A DNA stretch of 64,000 bases from Cephalopachus bancanus (taxonomy: Eukaryota > Chordata > Mammalia > Primates > Tarsiidae), in contig JAPVLO010000044.1 of NCBI GenBank assembly GCA_027257055.1, positions 248,001 to 312,000 on the forward strand, written 5' to 3'. The translations under genes and the position numbers were made by a program. The notes beneath the pieces were generated by a model. The model was given only the letters and a program-made list of their open reading frames with translations. It did no database searches and had not been told where the DNA came from. Below are positions 1 through 11,745 of the stretch, piece after piece. How positions within the stretch are numbered: the stretch's first letter is position 1; each line of letters starts with the position of its first letter.

Positions 1-1454
1 CTTTTTTACATAGGAATAGCAGTCTTTATCCAATGGAGTTGCAGATTTAATAAGATATTAAAGAGAACACTTAGAATGGTGCTCACTTAGTCCATGGGGT
101 TGTCACTGTATAAGTGGTGGAGGTGGTGAGAAATAATACTGATATTGGTGACACACCGTCTGGGGTAATTGAGACTCTCAATCCCTTTCTACTTGAAAAG
201 GAGGCTTTCTTTCCTAATTTATTCTGACCTAAAGAATTACACCCTTTTATGTTGACAAAGTGTTATTTAGAAATTTCCAATATGCCACCTTGATTTTACT
301 GTTTACATAGATGAAAAGTGGCTTTTGTAGATTTTCTTTTTGATATACTATGATCTGTCAACATTTGATAAAAAGACTTATTTTGACCAAGACAGCCCGT
401 CTATTCAGTCAAACACTAATTTGGCAGATTCTCCCCTCCCTTGACCAGGGTGACAGGCTGTTTGCCAACTGGATCTAATTGACTAAATGTTTTGATACTT
501 CACTGACACATGCTCAAGTGATATTTTTTTCTTTATTATCTGCATGGAAAAAGGTGCTGTGTCTGGAGAAATTGGGTGATTCAGTAAATTTAAACCATTG
601 CTTTGTGTTTGCTTTATAATTTGATCCATTGAGGGTTTATGATCCAAAGGAAAGAAAGAGAGCTTAGAAGAAGAGACCAAAAAAATGACTCCTGAAGGAT
701 ACTTGGTTATTAATGATTGTGCTCAGGGATTGGGAGTTTTAGAATGGGAAGTGTGGGTAGCTTAACATTAACTTGGGACTTGGCTCTGGAGACCCATCCC
801 CAGGAGATGGGACAACATACAATGGTTATAAGGAAGCCCTGTTTGTTCCCAATTTCTGTACCCATTGCCCTTGTTTCACATGTGGTGAACATTTCATTTC
901 TTTGGTCGCACATATTTTATTCTAAATTTTTAAAGAAATAATGCTCTGATTTCCTTTTGGGTATTATCTTTCTCCAGCTCAGTACAGTCTTGGTTGGGAC
1001 TTAAATCAGGTTACCAGTTCCCTCTTCTTCCCTAATCAAATGGTGGATCCCTGCTCTCCTGGTGCTTGGAATCTCAAGCACTTTAAGGGCAGAACCTGTG
1101 TTAGAAGCTTGCTCATCATGATGGTGAAGCCATGATAAGAGGATCTTCTCATTCTTGCTACTCAGACCCCTCATCCTGTCCTACTTTCTGTACTTGTCTG
1201 AGCTTGATTGTTTAGCTTTCCTATCATTCCATACCCCTTCCTTGTATTATTTTAATATGTTAATTTTCTGACTAAGTTATCCAGATTCTACTTCTGTGAC
1301 TTGCCAATGAAGATGGAACAGTCACCATCAGTTAACCAGTCAACAGTCATTCTCCTCTCCATATTCTTATGCTGACAGATATGTTTCACATAATAGAGTA
1401 TATTGACTATTGAGTTCACTTTCATAGCATCTTTTGAAGTTACTTGGGGGTGAC
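1..1454. other. Unassigned single-copy-like DNA
   Basis: I recognise no gene or repeat family here. The stretch is AT-rich and has stop codons in all frames. The short open frames (for example 717-941) have no family resemblance, no codon bias and no splice context I can defend. It may hold very old, unrecognisable repeat debris. Confidence 0.5.
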
Positions 1455-1842
1455 TGTATTAGTTTGTTAGTGTTGTAACAAAATACCAAAAGGAAGTTAT
1501 TGTGTCTCTCTCTGGAGGCAAAAGTCCAAGAGCAAGATGTCAGCATGGTTGGTTTCTTCTGAGGGCTTTGAAGAAGGAATGTCTTCCAGGCCTCTCTCCC
1601 TGGCTTGTAGTTGACTATCATTTTCCTGTGTCTTCATGTCATCTTCTTTCTCTATGTGTCTGTGTCCAATTTTTCTCTTCAAAAAAGGACATAATTTATT
1701 TTGGATTAGAGTTCACCTTATATCACATTTAAACTTTATTGCCTCTGTAAAGACACTTTCTCCACAAAATATCACACTCTGAGGTACTGGGGATTAGAAC
1801 TTCAACATATGAATTTTGGGGAGACACAATTCAGCCCATTAG
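1455..1842 (-). mobile_element. MaLR (MLT1-type) solo LTR
   Basis: Read on the plus strand it opens with tgtattagtttgttag and closes with gacacaattcagcccatta. That is the reverse complement of the usual MLT1 LTR start (tgttatgggctgaattgtgtc) and end (caaactaataca). The middle keeps ccaagagcaagatgtcagca and ggtttcttctgaggg in the expected order. It is a non-coding solo LTR of an ERVL-MaLR element. The open frames on both strands here are repeat-derived. Confidence 0.85.
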
Positions 1843-1847
1843 AGTGG

Positions 1848-2235
1848 CATATGACACAGTTCTGACCAATGAAGCTTAAAGAGGATGCTGCTTCTGGAGT
1901 GATTTTTTTCTTCTCTGGTTATAGAAAGAGATGTATAAATAAAGGGCCTGTTCTATCTCTGCTTTGAATGCTGTAATGTTAGGATGTAATACCTGGGGTT
2001 GTGGCAGTCATCTTGTGAGCATGAGATAATAAACTGGAGAGTGAAAATCGACACATGAAAGATGGTGGAGTAAAAGAATGGAAAAAAATGAAAAAAAAAT
2101 GTGAATTTCCTAATCCAATGCTGAATCACCTCAGAAATACCTTTCTCCAAACTTAAATATGTAAGATAATTGAGTGCTTTCTTGAAATCATTGTTATTTG
2201 TTACCCTTTCTCCATGAGACAGAACCCTCTCCAGA
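1848..2235 (+). mobile_element. Older, diverged MaLR-like LTR
   Basis: The order of landmarks fits an old MLT1 LTR of the F-L kind: a gttctgaccaatgaag block, an ataaaaaga-like box, gctttgaatgctg, and gtggcagtcatcttgtgagcatgag, then a weakly matching 3' part. It directly abuts the previous LTR. Its right boundary is uncertain. Confidence 0.55.
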
Positions 2236-2699
2236 TCCAATAAAATTCTCAGTGGTTTATACCCTCATGCTCACAGATTATTAATTTATCCAAGGTGTAA
2301 ATGTCTGATATCAAAGCTGATGTTAAAATTTCAGCATTATCCCACTGGGTCACTTTTTCTACCTCATCTGCTACGCAAATTTCTCTGACAACTGAATCAG
2401 TAACAGAACAAACCCATGACTAACTCTCTCTCACATTAGATCACCCAACCCCAGGCAAGTACAATCCATGTCTGCCACTTTTTTCAGTTTGCCAGAAGGA
2501 TGGTAGATATCAGTACAAAGTCATGAAGGGAGGGCGAGGGTGAGGCAGGATCATAAGGGAGCTAGCTTTCATATTAGGATTTCATATTCTTTTTATGTTT
2601 TACTTAATTTCATTTATTTATTTATTTATTCAAATTACTTTCCCACAGGGAAAACCTGATCAAATTCCATTGCTGGATCAAGGAAGAAAAAGATCAATT
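2236..2699. other. Unassigned sequence
   Basis: No gene or recognisable repeat. It includes a small (attt)n run near 2612-2630. Confidence 0.45.
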
Positions 2700-2835
2700 A
2701 AATTGTTAAAATAATTCTGAGGATAGTAAAGTACCTAACCCACAGGGTGTAATGAAGATTAAATGAGTTAATACATGGAAAGCACTTAGTACTGTGCAGG
2801 GCATATATATTCTATGAAAGCATTACTAAGTATGA
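2700..2835 (+). mobile_element. MIR SINE, 3' half
   Basis: The motif order gggtgtaatgaagattaaatgag, ttaatacatggaaagcactta and gtactgtgcagggcatata matches the 3' half of sense MIR (normally gaggattaaatgagttaatacatg and agcgcttagcacagtgcctggcac). Divergence fits an ancient mammalian SINE. Confidence 0.75.
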
Positions 2836-2932
2836 ACAAAGAATGTGAAGTTTATCAATTTATCACATTGCTGATTATTTATGTATTTAAGGGATGCCTA
2901 AGACATTTCCACCCTGGTAATCTACAATAACC

Positions 2933-3090
2933 CAGAATGGTGGTTCCCAAATTTGGCCATGGATTGAAATCTATACAAGCCAAGATGCTGCCCAGCTTTA
3001 CTGAATCATAGTTCTGAGGTTTAAAGTGCCAAAATCTGAATTTTTTTAGATTGCTCCCTATATGATTTGGATGAAGCCAGTCTTATATTA
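2933..3090 (+). mobile_element. MER5-like hAT-Charlie fragment
   Basis: The start cagaatggtggttcccaaattt resembles the conserved MER5 terminus (cagtggttctcaaactttag). Spaced matches around ctgaggt and ccaaaatctgaat fit a degraded MER5-type MITE. The 3' end is not clear. Confidence 0.4.
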
Positions 3091-3184
3091 TATTTGGAAA
3101 TTATTATAGTCCAAAGGTAATGGCTAATTTTTGCTTATTGGGTCTTACCTGTAGTGGCAGTGGACCACACATTATGGAAACGAC

Positions 3185-3300
3185 AGTAAGGATCATTAAA
3201 TCTAGTCCCTTATTTTTTAGATGAGGAGGCTGAAGTCCGGAGAGAGTGAACAGCTCACTAAAGTTGCACAATTAGTGACAGAGACTCAGCTGAGCTTCTT
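3185..3300 (-). mobile_element. MIR SINE fragment
   Basis: The sequence tttagatgaggaggctgaag, then gagagagtgaacagctcact and cacaattagtgacagagactc, is the reverse complement of the MIR core (cctcagtttcctcatctgtaaaa and upstream). Confidence 0.65.
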
Positions 3301-4172
3301 ACCTCCAACTTTTCTTTTGAACTTTTCCCTCCTCTTATCTCCTACTAAACTACATGCTCAAAAATGGCAGGGTGATACTCTCTTCTTTGTATTCTTTCTG
3401 CTATCATGATATCCAGAACAGAGCAGAACTCGCAGATATATGTTTAATGGTAAACAAATTGTACGGAAGCCATCTTCTAGCTCTTTGACTCATCTTTCCA
3501 GAAGAGCTCAGCTAATGGCAAGTGGAGAATTATGTCCTATGCACCAATGAGAGCTCTGTTGGGGGATCAGGCAGGCAGGGAAAAGGGAAGGTTGGGTTTT
3601 CTGTTATGTGCAGACTGATTCCTCAGGGCTTTGGGGATTCTCACCAATAGAAATTTTTCCCTTAGACCTTCTGGCATCACTGATCCTGCCTAGAGCTTCA
3701 TCTTGGTCAAAATGCTTTCGGTTTAAGGTTACTGAAACCGACTTGAGCTTACTTTAGTAGCTTACTTTATAAAAGGAGAGAGGCATATCTCATGGAGCCC
3801 AATGGCCTCATAGTAGACCAAGTCCAGGAATTGGAAAGCCATCAGGGACTCAGGCAGTCCTTTATCCTCCTGTCATGTCTTCATTCTTCTTTCCTTGGTT
3901 CTCCAACTGCAGCGCCCAAGAGGACCAGACCACCTGGCCATAATTCTTATAACCTCCCATTCTTTCAAAATTTCTGATTTCTAGGCATAGACAGACCTTA
4001 TCTCTAGCTGCCTCTAGGTCATAATCTCAATTTCGTTTTTTGGAAAGAGAATTTGTTTGACTCAAGTAGGGCCAAGGGTTCATCTACAGTTGAATTAACT
4101 ATGGTTAGGGACCCAGGGCTCACAGAATACCATTGTGAATATCAGTGTAACTGTGATCAAAGTATGGTTCTT

Positions 4173-4174
<2 letters not shown>
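3301..4174. other. Unassigned sequence
   Basis: No recognisable gene or repeat. The open frames at 3221-3409 and 3792-3977 carry no family signature. Confidence 0.4.

Positions 4175-4224
<50 letters not shown>
4175..4224. repeat. (TG)n microsatellite, about 25 units
   Basis: An uninterrupted TG run. Long pure TG tracts are usually polymorphic in length and can adopt Z-DNA. The overlapping open frames on both strands are artefacts of the run. Confidence 0.98.
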
Positions 4225-4225
<1 letters not shown>

Positions 4226-4656
4226 TGTGAACTGGCAGACTCTCTAAACAGTATCTGTGAGGAGTATGTTTGTCAACTTTATTATGAAAACAAATAGCCT
4301 CCAAATCTCAAGGACTTACAATACACATTTATATCTTAATTTAAATGGGTAGACCATGTGTCTTCTGTGCCAGCACTCAGGTGAAAGAAAGCCCTACTTT
4401 AGGAAATGTCTTTCTCATCACAAAGAGAAAAAAACAAGAGGCATAGACAAATTTCTTCTTGCATGTGACTTGGCTCATATCGGCTCACAGTTCATTGGCA
4501 AAGAAGTTTTATGGCCAAGTCAGACAATTAGGGCAGGGAATATACACCACTTCCTGAAAGACTCTATAAGCCACTTACCAAAAGGAAGGAAGTAGGGTTC
4601 TTTAACAGGTGAGGGCACAAACAAATGTGAGCAATAACACAGTAAACCACAATAGG

Positions 4657-4897
4657 GTTTAATAATGATAACAATAACTGACCTTTAACAAAGACTTAAA
4701 ATGTGCTAGGCACTGAGCTAAGAGCTTCAGGCAAATTATCTCATTTAATTATCCCAATGATCTTAAGAGATAACCACAATTGTCCTCATTTTACAGATGA
4801 GAAAATTGAAGCTTAGAGAGGTCAAACAGCTTGCCCTCTGTTATAAAGCCCATAAGTGGGATTGCCAGGATTCAAACCAAGGCACCTCAGGGAATGC
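4657..4897 (-). mobile_element. MIR SINE, nearly full length
   Basis: Reading plus strand: atgtgctaggcactgagcta, tctcatttaattatcccaatga, cctcattttacagatgagaa, aacagcttgccctctg, ttcaaaccaaggcac. This is the full antisense order of MIR, from its L2-like tail to its tRNA-related head. Confidence 0.9.
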
Positions 4898-4902
4898 CAC
4901 CT

Positions 4903-5415
4903 ATATCAGTTTCTTATAGCTGTTATAACAAATTCCCACAAGCTTAGTGGCTTAAAAAATCATAAATCTATTATTTACAGTTTTGTAGGTCAGAAGTTTG
5001 AGTCAAGTTTCACTGAACTAAGATCAAGTTTTCAGCAAGGAATTCTTTCCTTTCTGGAGGTTTTAGGGACAATCTGTTCTTTGCCTTTTCCAGCTTCTAG
5101 AAGCTACCTTCTTGATACATGGCCCTTTCCTCTGTCTTTAAAGTCATTAGTGGTGAGTTGAGTCCTTCTCACATAGTATCACTCCAACCCTGTTTAGGTT
5201 GTTGAATCTTCTCCGACTCTCTCTCTTGTCTCCTTTTTCTTCTTTTAAGAACCCCGATGAGACCACTGGGTCCATCTAGATAATACAGAATAATTTCTCC
5301 ATCTCTAGGTCCTTAGTCACATCTCCAAAATTCCTTTTTTCATGTAAGGTAATACATTAATAGGTTCTCAGGGTTAGAATGTGGGCATCAGTGGGGAGCT
5401 ATTATTCTGTCTTTT
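4903..5415 (-). mobile_element. MaLR (MLT1-type) LTR
   Basis: It starts atatcagtttcttatagctg, passes aattcccacaagcttagtgg, ccttttccagcttctagaag, gagtccttctcacatagtat and tctagataatacagaataat, and ends near gtgggcatcagtggggagct. This is the antisense order of the LTR kind that in sense opens gttgaataatggccccc. Confidence 0.8.
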
Positions 5416-6167
5416 ATGGTGATATGTGTAGCCTCTAAGAAACTCCTGAAAAACAAGCAAAGATGACTGTCCCTCCCACTCTAGTTTATCCTGTTTTTTC
5501 CATAATTAAGACTGATGATGGTTATGGAAAATTAGGAAGGAGAGAAAATAATTCATGGAATAAATCTATAGCTCCAAGTTGATGATCTATTTGTTAGTTG
5601 TGAAGGAGAGAGCCTATTACTGGCTCCTAAAGTAGAAAAACCAGAGAATTTCAGTAGTGTTCCTGGCATGATGCCATAATTAATATATGGTAACAATATT
5701 ACTAAGAACAAAAACATACAATTATGCTCTTAAAAATGTCAACATGAAAAGTAAACGTAATAAAAGATAGGCACAGGAACATATATAACAGATTATCTTT
5801 AATAATGAAATTATTTATGATCAAACATTTTTACTTAATTTCAGTTCAATTCTAAAATAGTCACAGTAATGTCATAATTAAATATTAATGCTAACAGAAA
5901 CAACCTAATTGGGAGGTTATTAAGGCTTCAAATTAAGTTTCTTTTTCTTTTCCTAACCAAAAAGTTCTGCCTAGAAGGGTGTCAGGGGAATTCCAGCATA
6001 TGTGTTTTATTAACATTGACTTGCTGGGCAGAGAGAGGGGCTATGTCAGAAAAGGTTACCTCTGAATTTCTAGGCAATATTAATAAGACATTTTCTGCCT
6101 CTCCTTTGAGTAAGCAGAGGAGTGGGTCCTAGTCTTGCCTTTCTTGGTACAGAGCTGCTGATTGCTT
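5416..6167. other. Unassigned AT-rich sequence
   Basis: No recognisable gene or repeat. Several short inverted TAATTA-like words occur, but there is no defined structure. Confidence 0.4.
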
Positions 6168-6550
6168 GAGATATAACAAGTTATCCCTTGCTGCTTAGTA
6201 AACCACTCAAAATTCAATATAACCATTTTATTGTGTACAGTTCTGTGGGTCAGTGATTTGGGCTAGGCTTCCTTTAATTTCATCTGGGGTCACTTCTGAT
6301 TCCTTTACAGGAGCTTACTGAGTAAGTTGGTAAGATGGCCCAACTCACACGGTTGGTGCTGGCTGTCAACTGAGCCACATGTCTCCAGAAGACTAGCTTG
6401 GGCTTTTTTACATAGTGACTAGTAAGAGAGAGGTAAGCTCCAAATTGCAAGTGCCATTCAAACCTCTTCCTATGGCATGGTTGCTGAAGTCCCACTGGCT
6501 AAAGGAAGTCACAAGACAAGATACCAGTCATTGTGGGAGGGAACTACCAC
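6168..6550 (-). mobile_element. Diverged MaLR-like LTR
   Basis: Landmarks gttatcccttgctgcttagt, attgtgtacagttctgtggg, aagatggcccaactcacac, ggtgctggctgtcaactgag and ggaagtcacaag follow the antisense order of an MLT1 D/E-like LTR. Both ends are degraded. Confidence 0.6.
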
Positions 6551-6949
6551 ATGGGGGATTATTTAGCAGACAGTTTAGCATTCTCCAGAGATAAAGGACA
6601 CAGGAAAGAGAGTATGAATTTTTTACTCCCTATGTGTCCCAGTGGGGTTATTGTTCTCAAGAAGGAGTCACACATATTTCAGTCATTCAATGGCAAGTTT
6701 CCTTTAAAAGTTCCTGTTACCTTCTCAGATGCTTTGGGCAGAGGTGAAGAACAGCTGGTTGATGATTCATGAGTTTTTTTACTTCTCATCACAATCTGAG
6801 ACACATGTAATGTCCGTTTCACTTCACCTTATGCTGAACAACACCTCTAGACTCTATGTCATTACCTTACAGTGGCAGAACCCAGTTTCAAATTATGCTT
6901 CTCCAGAGCGATGTCCATGCATTTCTATGCATCCAGGTGTACTCTAACA

Positions 6950-7450
6950 GATTTTCTCGCCACTTTTAATTGATTACCAAGAGACAGTTGTTGAAATTTC
7001 CAACTATAATTGTGGATTTGTCTATTTCTTTTTTTAGTTCTGTCACTTTTTGCTTCATATTTTGAAGTTCTTTTATTGGGCATATACATGAGAATTGTTA
7101 GATCTTGATGATCTACCTTTTTAATCATTAGGTATTAGATATTGCAATATCTGTAATAATATTAGAAATAGCATTAGAGATTCCTGGTAATATTCCTGTT
7201 CTGAAGTTTACTTAGTCTGATATTAATAAAATCACTACAACTTTCATATGATTAGTGTTTGCTTGCTACTTTTTCTTTTAAACTATCATGTTCATTTTCT
7301 CTGGCTGCTTTTGAGACTTTTTTCTAATCATTGGCTTTCAGCAATTTGATTATGTCATGCTTGTTTTCTTGATGTTCATTCTGTATCTGGTTCATTGAGC
7401 TTCCTAAATCTGTGGGCTTATAGACTTCTGGATGAATTTTCTGTCTTTGT
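6950..7450 (-). mobile_element. Old L1 fragment, endonuclease part of ORF2
   Basis: The plus strand carries attgtggatttgtctatttc, gttctgtcactttttgcttc, gggcatatacatgagaattg and ctgttctgaagtttactt. That is the reverse complement of the endonuclease-encoding part of mammalian L1 ORF2. Frames are broken throughout. A likely extension reads gtgggcttatagacttctgg. Confidence 0.75.
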
Positions 7451-7594
7451 CAACCATTTTAGTTTTAAATTGATGATTGACAGACAAGTCATAAACAAGT
7501 TTTGAATTTGTCAATACACAAAAGAGTAGAATATTGATTGAACAATTCTAGTTTGATATAATCCAGGAAGGATTTAATTGATCTAGGGATAAAA
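7451..7594. other. Unassigned spacer
   Basis: Short AT-rich stretch between repeats; no signal seen. Confidence 0.4.
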
Positions 7595-7760
7595 AATGTT
7601 ATGTCAGTATATGTGGCTCTTGTTCTACATCTGCCATTAATGTGCTATGTAAACTTGGGAAAGCCATTTTGCCTTTAATGTCTCAATTTTCCCATCTTGA
7701 AAATGAGGGGTTTGGATCCTTTGAAGCTCCTTCCAGCCCCATATTTCATTGTGCTGTAAC
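7595..7760 (+). mobile_element. MIR-type SINE
   Basis: The sense order ctgccattaatgtgctatgt, aacttgggaaagccattttg, ctcaattttcccatcttg and aaaatgaggggtttggatcc matches the MIR core followed by the common ggactagatgatctc-like tail. Confidence 0.65.
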
Positions 7761-9044
7761 TTAATGCAGCTTTCTTAAAGCATGCTCTAGAAAACACAAG
7801 TCTCATGTAATGATTTGGAAAAAAGGGGCCTCTTTGTTCAAAAACATCTGGGAAAATTTGCATACTATTATATTTCTTGAAATGTGAAATGACGTTAAAT
7901 AAATACATATCATTACTTTATGTTCCACTAAGAAAGACAAATTAACTACCAACTAAACTGAGAAACAACTCCTTCTTAACACTTAGAATGTTTATTTTAT
8001 ACTTATCCAAAATGTTATAATCTTTACGTAGATATAGATTTTTATCATAATCACTCTGTGCATACCTAAAGAAGAAAATTTAAGCAAGTTAAATTGCTTA
8101 GGTTTCCTTAAAGTTCTTTATGTGAGTTTAGCTTTTTTGAATTATTGTTTGAGTCACTGATGTTTGTATTTTTTCACATGGTATCTTCCTCAATGTCATC
8201 AGGAGTTTGGGTTAAAAAAAAATTCCTTAAAATCATGCTCCACTATTGTCTCTGGGATTTCCTTTCAGGCCACTGATGTCCAGAGTGCAAGTTTCAATGC
8301 ACGTTCAATCACAGCTGTTTTCTGACCAGCTACAATTGTAATATGCATTATGATTTCAGAAATGTTGAAATGCTAAAAAAATGGGCATTTTGGAATGAAA
8401 GAAATATGGCATATCCTTTCTTAGATATGCATAATGCATGATGCATTATTTGTGATACTTTGTTTAATTGTATTTATCCCAATGTTTCACAAACTTAATT
8501 GACCCTGGAATCTAGGCCTCTTTCTAGTTTTTCAGGACCCTGACAAGAGTGTAAATAGACTGTACACCTAAATGGAGGCCCATAGACTATCCACTTAAAT
8601 ATTTAAAGTTTATGCATTAACAACAAACTGTTATGTAAAATATGCTATGTCTTCCTGTATTGACAAAGAGATCTTCCTAAGTACCTGAAAATCCAGGAAT
8701 TTAGACTTTTTGGACTCCTTAGACTTCTGCATTGGAAAAGCTATTTCATGGCCCCTAGTATGGTCTATCCTTCCTCCCATACCACCCTGGTTGTATCCCA
8801 TAACACAAGAAGCTTCTGGTATAAGTCTGTGGATACTCCAGTCACACATCCATATCCAAGCTTCTTCCATGGGAGCTTGGAGGCTGTTTGGGAACATAAA
8901 GTGTAGGTTAGAAGTGATGTGGTTCTGAATAGACACATCCCCTTTCTTTCTCACTCTCTCCTATCTTCAACTTTTTTTTTAAAAAGCCTGTCCTTGTTGA
9001 TTAATAATATTGAATTTTTGTATAATACCGTTTCTTTATTCAAG
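7761..9044. other. Unassigned sequence with a short palindrome
   Basis: No gene or confident repeat. Open frames at 8631-8954 (minus) and 8710-8928 (plus) overlap each other and look like chance. A perfect small palindrome lies at 8431-8449. Confidence 0.4.
8431..8449. repeat. Perfect palindrome, 9-bp arms
   Basis: ataatgcat, one central g, then atgcattat. It includes two ATGCAT words of the kind bound by POU and homeodomain factors. Such short palindromes also arise by chance in AT-rich DNA. Confidence 0.9.
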
Positions 9045-9190
9045 GTAATTCATATTTTTTCCTTTCTATAATATCTCTAGGAGGAACTGAAGGCAGTAAT
9101 TAGTCCCTTTTTAAGAGTTGAGAAAACAGTGGCACAGAGTAATAAAATGATTGGCCCAGGTCACCGAGAAAAGTAATTATGTATGATAGA
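9045..9190 (-). mobile_element. MIR SINE fragment
   Basis: Words such as taggaggaactgaaggcag, tttttaagagttgagaaaac, agtggcacagagtaataaaa and ttggcccaggtcacc follow the antisense MIR core. Confidence 0.55.
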
Positions 9191-9622
9191 CGTCTTGACA
9201 GAGTCTTATCACTAGTTAATCTATGAGTCTTATCATTGGATCCCCAAGGGTCAGGGAATCCTCTGGTCCATCCAGGCAGTGAGGATTGCCAATTTTGTTG
9301 ACCCTTGAGTTCACCAGCTAAGAGAAGAAATCAGTTAGGCTTTGCCTGTTAAGATCATAATTCATCAACAAGGGTATCTGCATAATGGATACTTGTATAC
9401 CTAACCCTGAATTGTACTCCACATCTTTAAAATAAAAAATAAAAAAAGAACATAATTACAAGTAGTAATGAATTTCTATGACAAGTCCTGATTGTAATGT
9501 CTGTGCAGGAAAATGTCTGTGTAGGGTGATGTGGTGGTTAGAGGCCAAAGAAGATCAGGGATCTAAACATAACACAAGCAGATAAACAAAATCCCCTACT
9601 AAATTGTCAAATCTATTGTACA

Positions 9623-9653
9623 CATTTAACTTGATATAAAATCAAGTTAAATG
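9623..9653. repeat. Perfect hairpin, 13-bp stem and 5-nt loop
   Basis: The left arm catttaacttgat and the right arm atcaagttaaatg are exact reverse complements around the loop ataaa. There is no T-run or neighbouring gene to suggest a terminator or RNA gene. Confidence 0.95.
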
Positions 9654-9804
9654 GAGGGAGTTTGTTTTACCATCTGTAACAGTCTCTAGATCCTCTGAGA
9701 TGTGTGAAAAGAGGTACTCTACCAATCGAATGGAGAGGAAATCCTGTACAGTTGGGCTGATGCCACTCTGCAGAGCATGGCCCAGGAGGACAGCAGCTGA
9801 GTAA

Positions 9805-9837
9805 AGGTGTGTGTGTGTGGGTGTCTGTGTGTGTGTT
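9805..9837. repeat. Imperfect TG repeat
   Basis: TG units broken by ggg and ctg. Confidence 0.9.
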
Positions 9838-10239
9838 TTCTCAACAGGTGTGAATCATAAGTACATATTTACACATACGAGTCCCTTCTGTTTTTTTTTC
9901 AAGGGAAGCTCTTAATTTTATCAAATTCCTCCTCTTTTCTAGAACTCTGTGCTCAGATTTATCTTCTAGATGAAAAGTAAAATTTGGTCTTTGGAAGCCA
10001 CTTTGTAACTCTCTTTCTCTGTTTGGAGTTTGACCATGAGTGTGAACATTCCCAGGCTAAATAAACTCCCTGCTGTGTTTATCCAGATTGACAACACTTG
10101 GAAGGCCCTTCCACTTATCAAAAGATTTGGAAAGCAAGATTCCCCTTTCAGGGGCTTTATGTGCCTTCAACTACAGCCCTGTAGTTCAGGCCAGCTCCTC
10201 TCACCCTCATTGCAACAGGAGACTGAAGAATGCTAATTT
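9838..10239. other. Unassigned sequence
   Basis: No repeat recognised. The open frame 10030-10236 has no family resemblance and I treat it as chance. Confidence 0.4.
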
Positions 10240-10720
10240 CTTTTCTGTGCGGTACTTAAAATTCTAACTCTGAGCCAGCCCACATCACAACCAGACCAGT
10301 TATTAGACTGGTGTTAGTAACACTTCAGGTTTCATCATACCTCTATGAGCTGGGGTGTATTAATTAGGGTCTCTAACATTGTTGTTAGTGAGAATTCTAA
10401 AGCACAATTAGTATTAATAGCTGCTGTAATTGACAGGAGCACTTTTGTTACTTCTCTAAAATGCCTTGTCCCTTCTGTTGAAAGCTACAACAAATGTATG
10501 TGTAATCAGGGGACCGATGACTAGTGTAATTAGAGCAGCAGGTTACAGGTCTAGCTTTCAAATTATGACCTAGAGTTAACACTGATTTTATTCTGCAGTC
10601 CCTAATCTAGTATTATTTGCACGACTGTAACCCTCTCCAAGATTATGCAGATGTTCTATATGACTGATATTTACTTTAAATATCTGTCAAATATTAAAGA
10701 AGCAGAAGAGAGGTTAGAAT
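10240..10720. promoter_or_regulatory. Candidate conserved non-coding block (enhancer-like)
   Basis: A repeat-free, low-simplicity segment with many homeodomain-type cores: attaatta at 10360, cacaattagtattaatagc near 10405, tgtaattgaca near 10425 and gtgtaattagagc near 10525. It also holds an agaccagttattagactggt near-palindrome at about 10291. Complexity and motif density resemble developmental enhancers. No conservation data were available, so this is inference only. Confidence 0.35.
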
Positions 10721-11127
10721 GCAATTTGTACTCATAAAAAGGTGGTGGCTGAGGCCAGAGATATTATTTATCAGTTGATTTTTTGCACTAGTTTTATGAA
10801 TATAAATGAGAATACCACTCCCAGGGAAAACATTTCATAGGTGAAAAGTGAATACCAAGCATGTGCTTAATACAGATTTTTCCTTTCACTTTCAGAAATG
10901 AGTCAGTGGTCATTTTTTCACAACCCAGCTGTATTCAAATGCTCAATGAAATGGTTTTATATCCGGTTGTCGTCATTGAGCTTATGTCTTTTTGTGTGTG
11001 AGTAGAAAGAAAGTGAAGAGGGAGAAATGGGAGGGCAAATAATCAGTTTTGTGAAACTGACTTTTGGAAATCTTGAATCTATATTTTCTATAGAAGCATT
11101 TCCAATTTTTTTCTTAAACAGCACTGA
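10721..11127. other. Unassigned sequence
   Basis: No gene or repeat recognised between the enhancer-like block and the Alu. Confidence 0.4.
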
Positions 11128-11472
11128 GGCCGGGTTCAGTAGCTCAGTCTGTAATCCCAGCACTGTGGGAGGCTGAGGAGAGTGGATTACCTGAGCCCAC
11201 AGGTTCGAGACCAGTCTGGGCAACTTGGCGAGACCTCGTCTCTACAACAAATAAAAAAAAAAATTAACCGAGCATGATAGTGTGTGCTTTTAGCTCTGGC
11301 TACTTGGAAGACTGAGGCAGAAGGATCGCTGGAGCCCTGTAGGTCAATGCTGGGGTGGCTGCGAGTGTGCCACTGCACTCCAGCCTGGGCAACAGAGTGA
11401 GACTCCACCTTAAAAACAAAAAACAACAACAAAAAAACCAAAACAACAGCAACAACAACACAAAAAACAACA
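11128..11472 (+). mobile_element. Alu dimer, lineage-specific type
   Basis: It starts ggccgggttcagtagctcag. The left arm has gagcccacaggttcgagacc and gcaacttggcgagacctcg, the linker is A-rich, and the right arm has ctggctacttggaagactga. The 3' tail is an A-rich (aac)n stretch from 11413. It shares the left-arm signature of the other young Alus here. I saw no convincing target-site duplication. Confidence 0.9.
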
Positions 11473-11604
11473 ATGCTAATTCTCGATTTCTATCTTCCCT
11501 TCTTTCCCTGTGTTTTATAGTACTAGCCCCTGTTTAGAATTCTTTCTTATGCTTGCTAGGCAGAATAAATTCCTTTTCTGGGCTCTGTAGGAATTCACGT
11601 GTTT

Positions 11605-11745
11605 AGGGAGAAAGTAAGCTGGGCTAAAAGTCAGGAGACTTGACTCTGATCTTGAAAAATAACTTTTCTGCTCTGGGCCTCAGTTTTCTCATCTGTAAAA
11701 TGAAGAAATTATCTAAATGACTTCTAAACCTGCCCTCTCTACTGC
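11605..11745 (+). mobile_element. MIR-type SINE
   Basis: The sense order aaagtcaggagacttgactc, ctctgggcctcagttttctc, atctgtaaaatgaagaaatt and atctaaatgacttctaaacc is MIR-core-like. Confidence 0.7.

Noticed and set aside
8631..8954. 107-codon minus-strand frame
   Set aside because: It overlaps an opposite-strand frame, has no family resemblance, and its length is common by chance in 64 kb.
9370..9449. Possible L1 3' end (tacctaaccctgaattgtac, then an A-rich run)
   Set aside because: Too short and too diverged to separate from chance A-rich sequence.
9623..9653. Transcription terminator
   Set aside because: The hairpin has an AT-rich stem, no T-run and no gene upstream. Bacterial-type terminators do not apply here.
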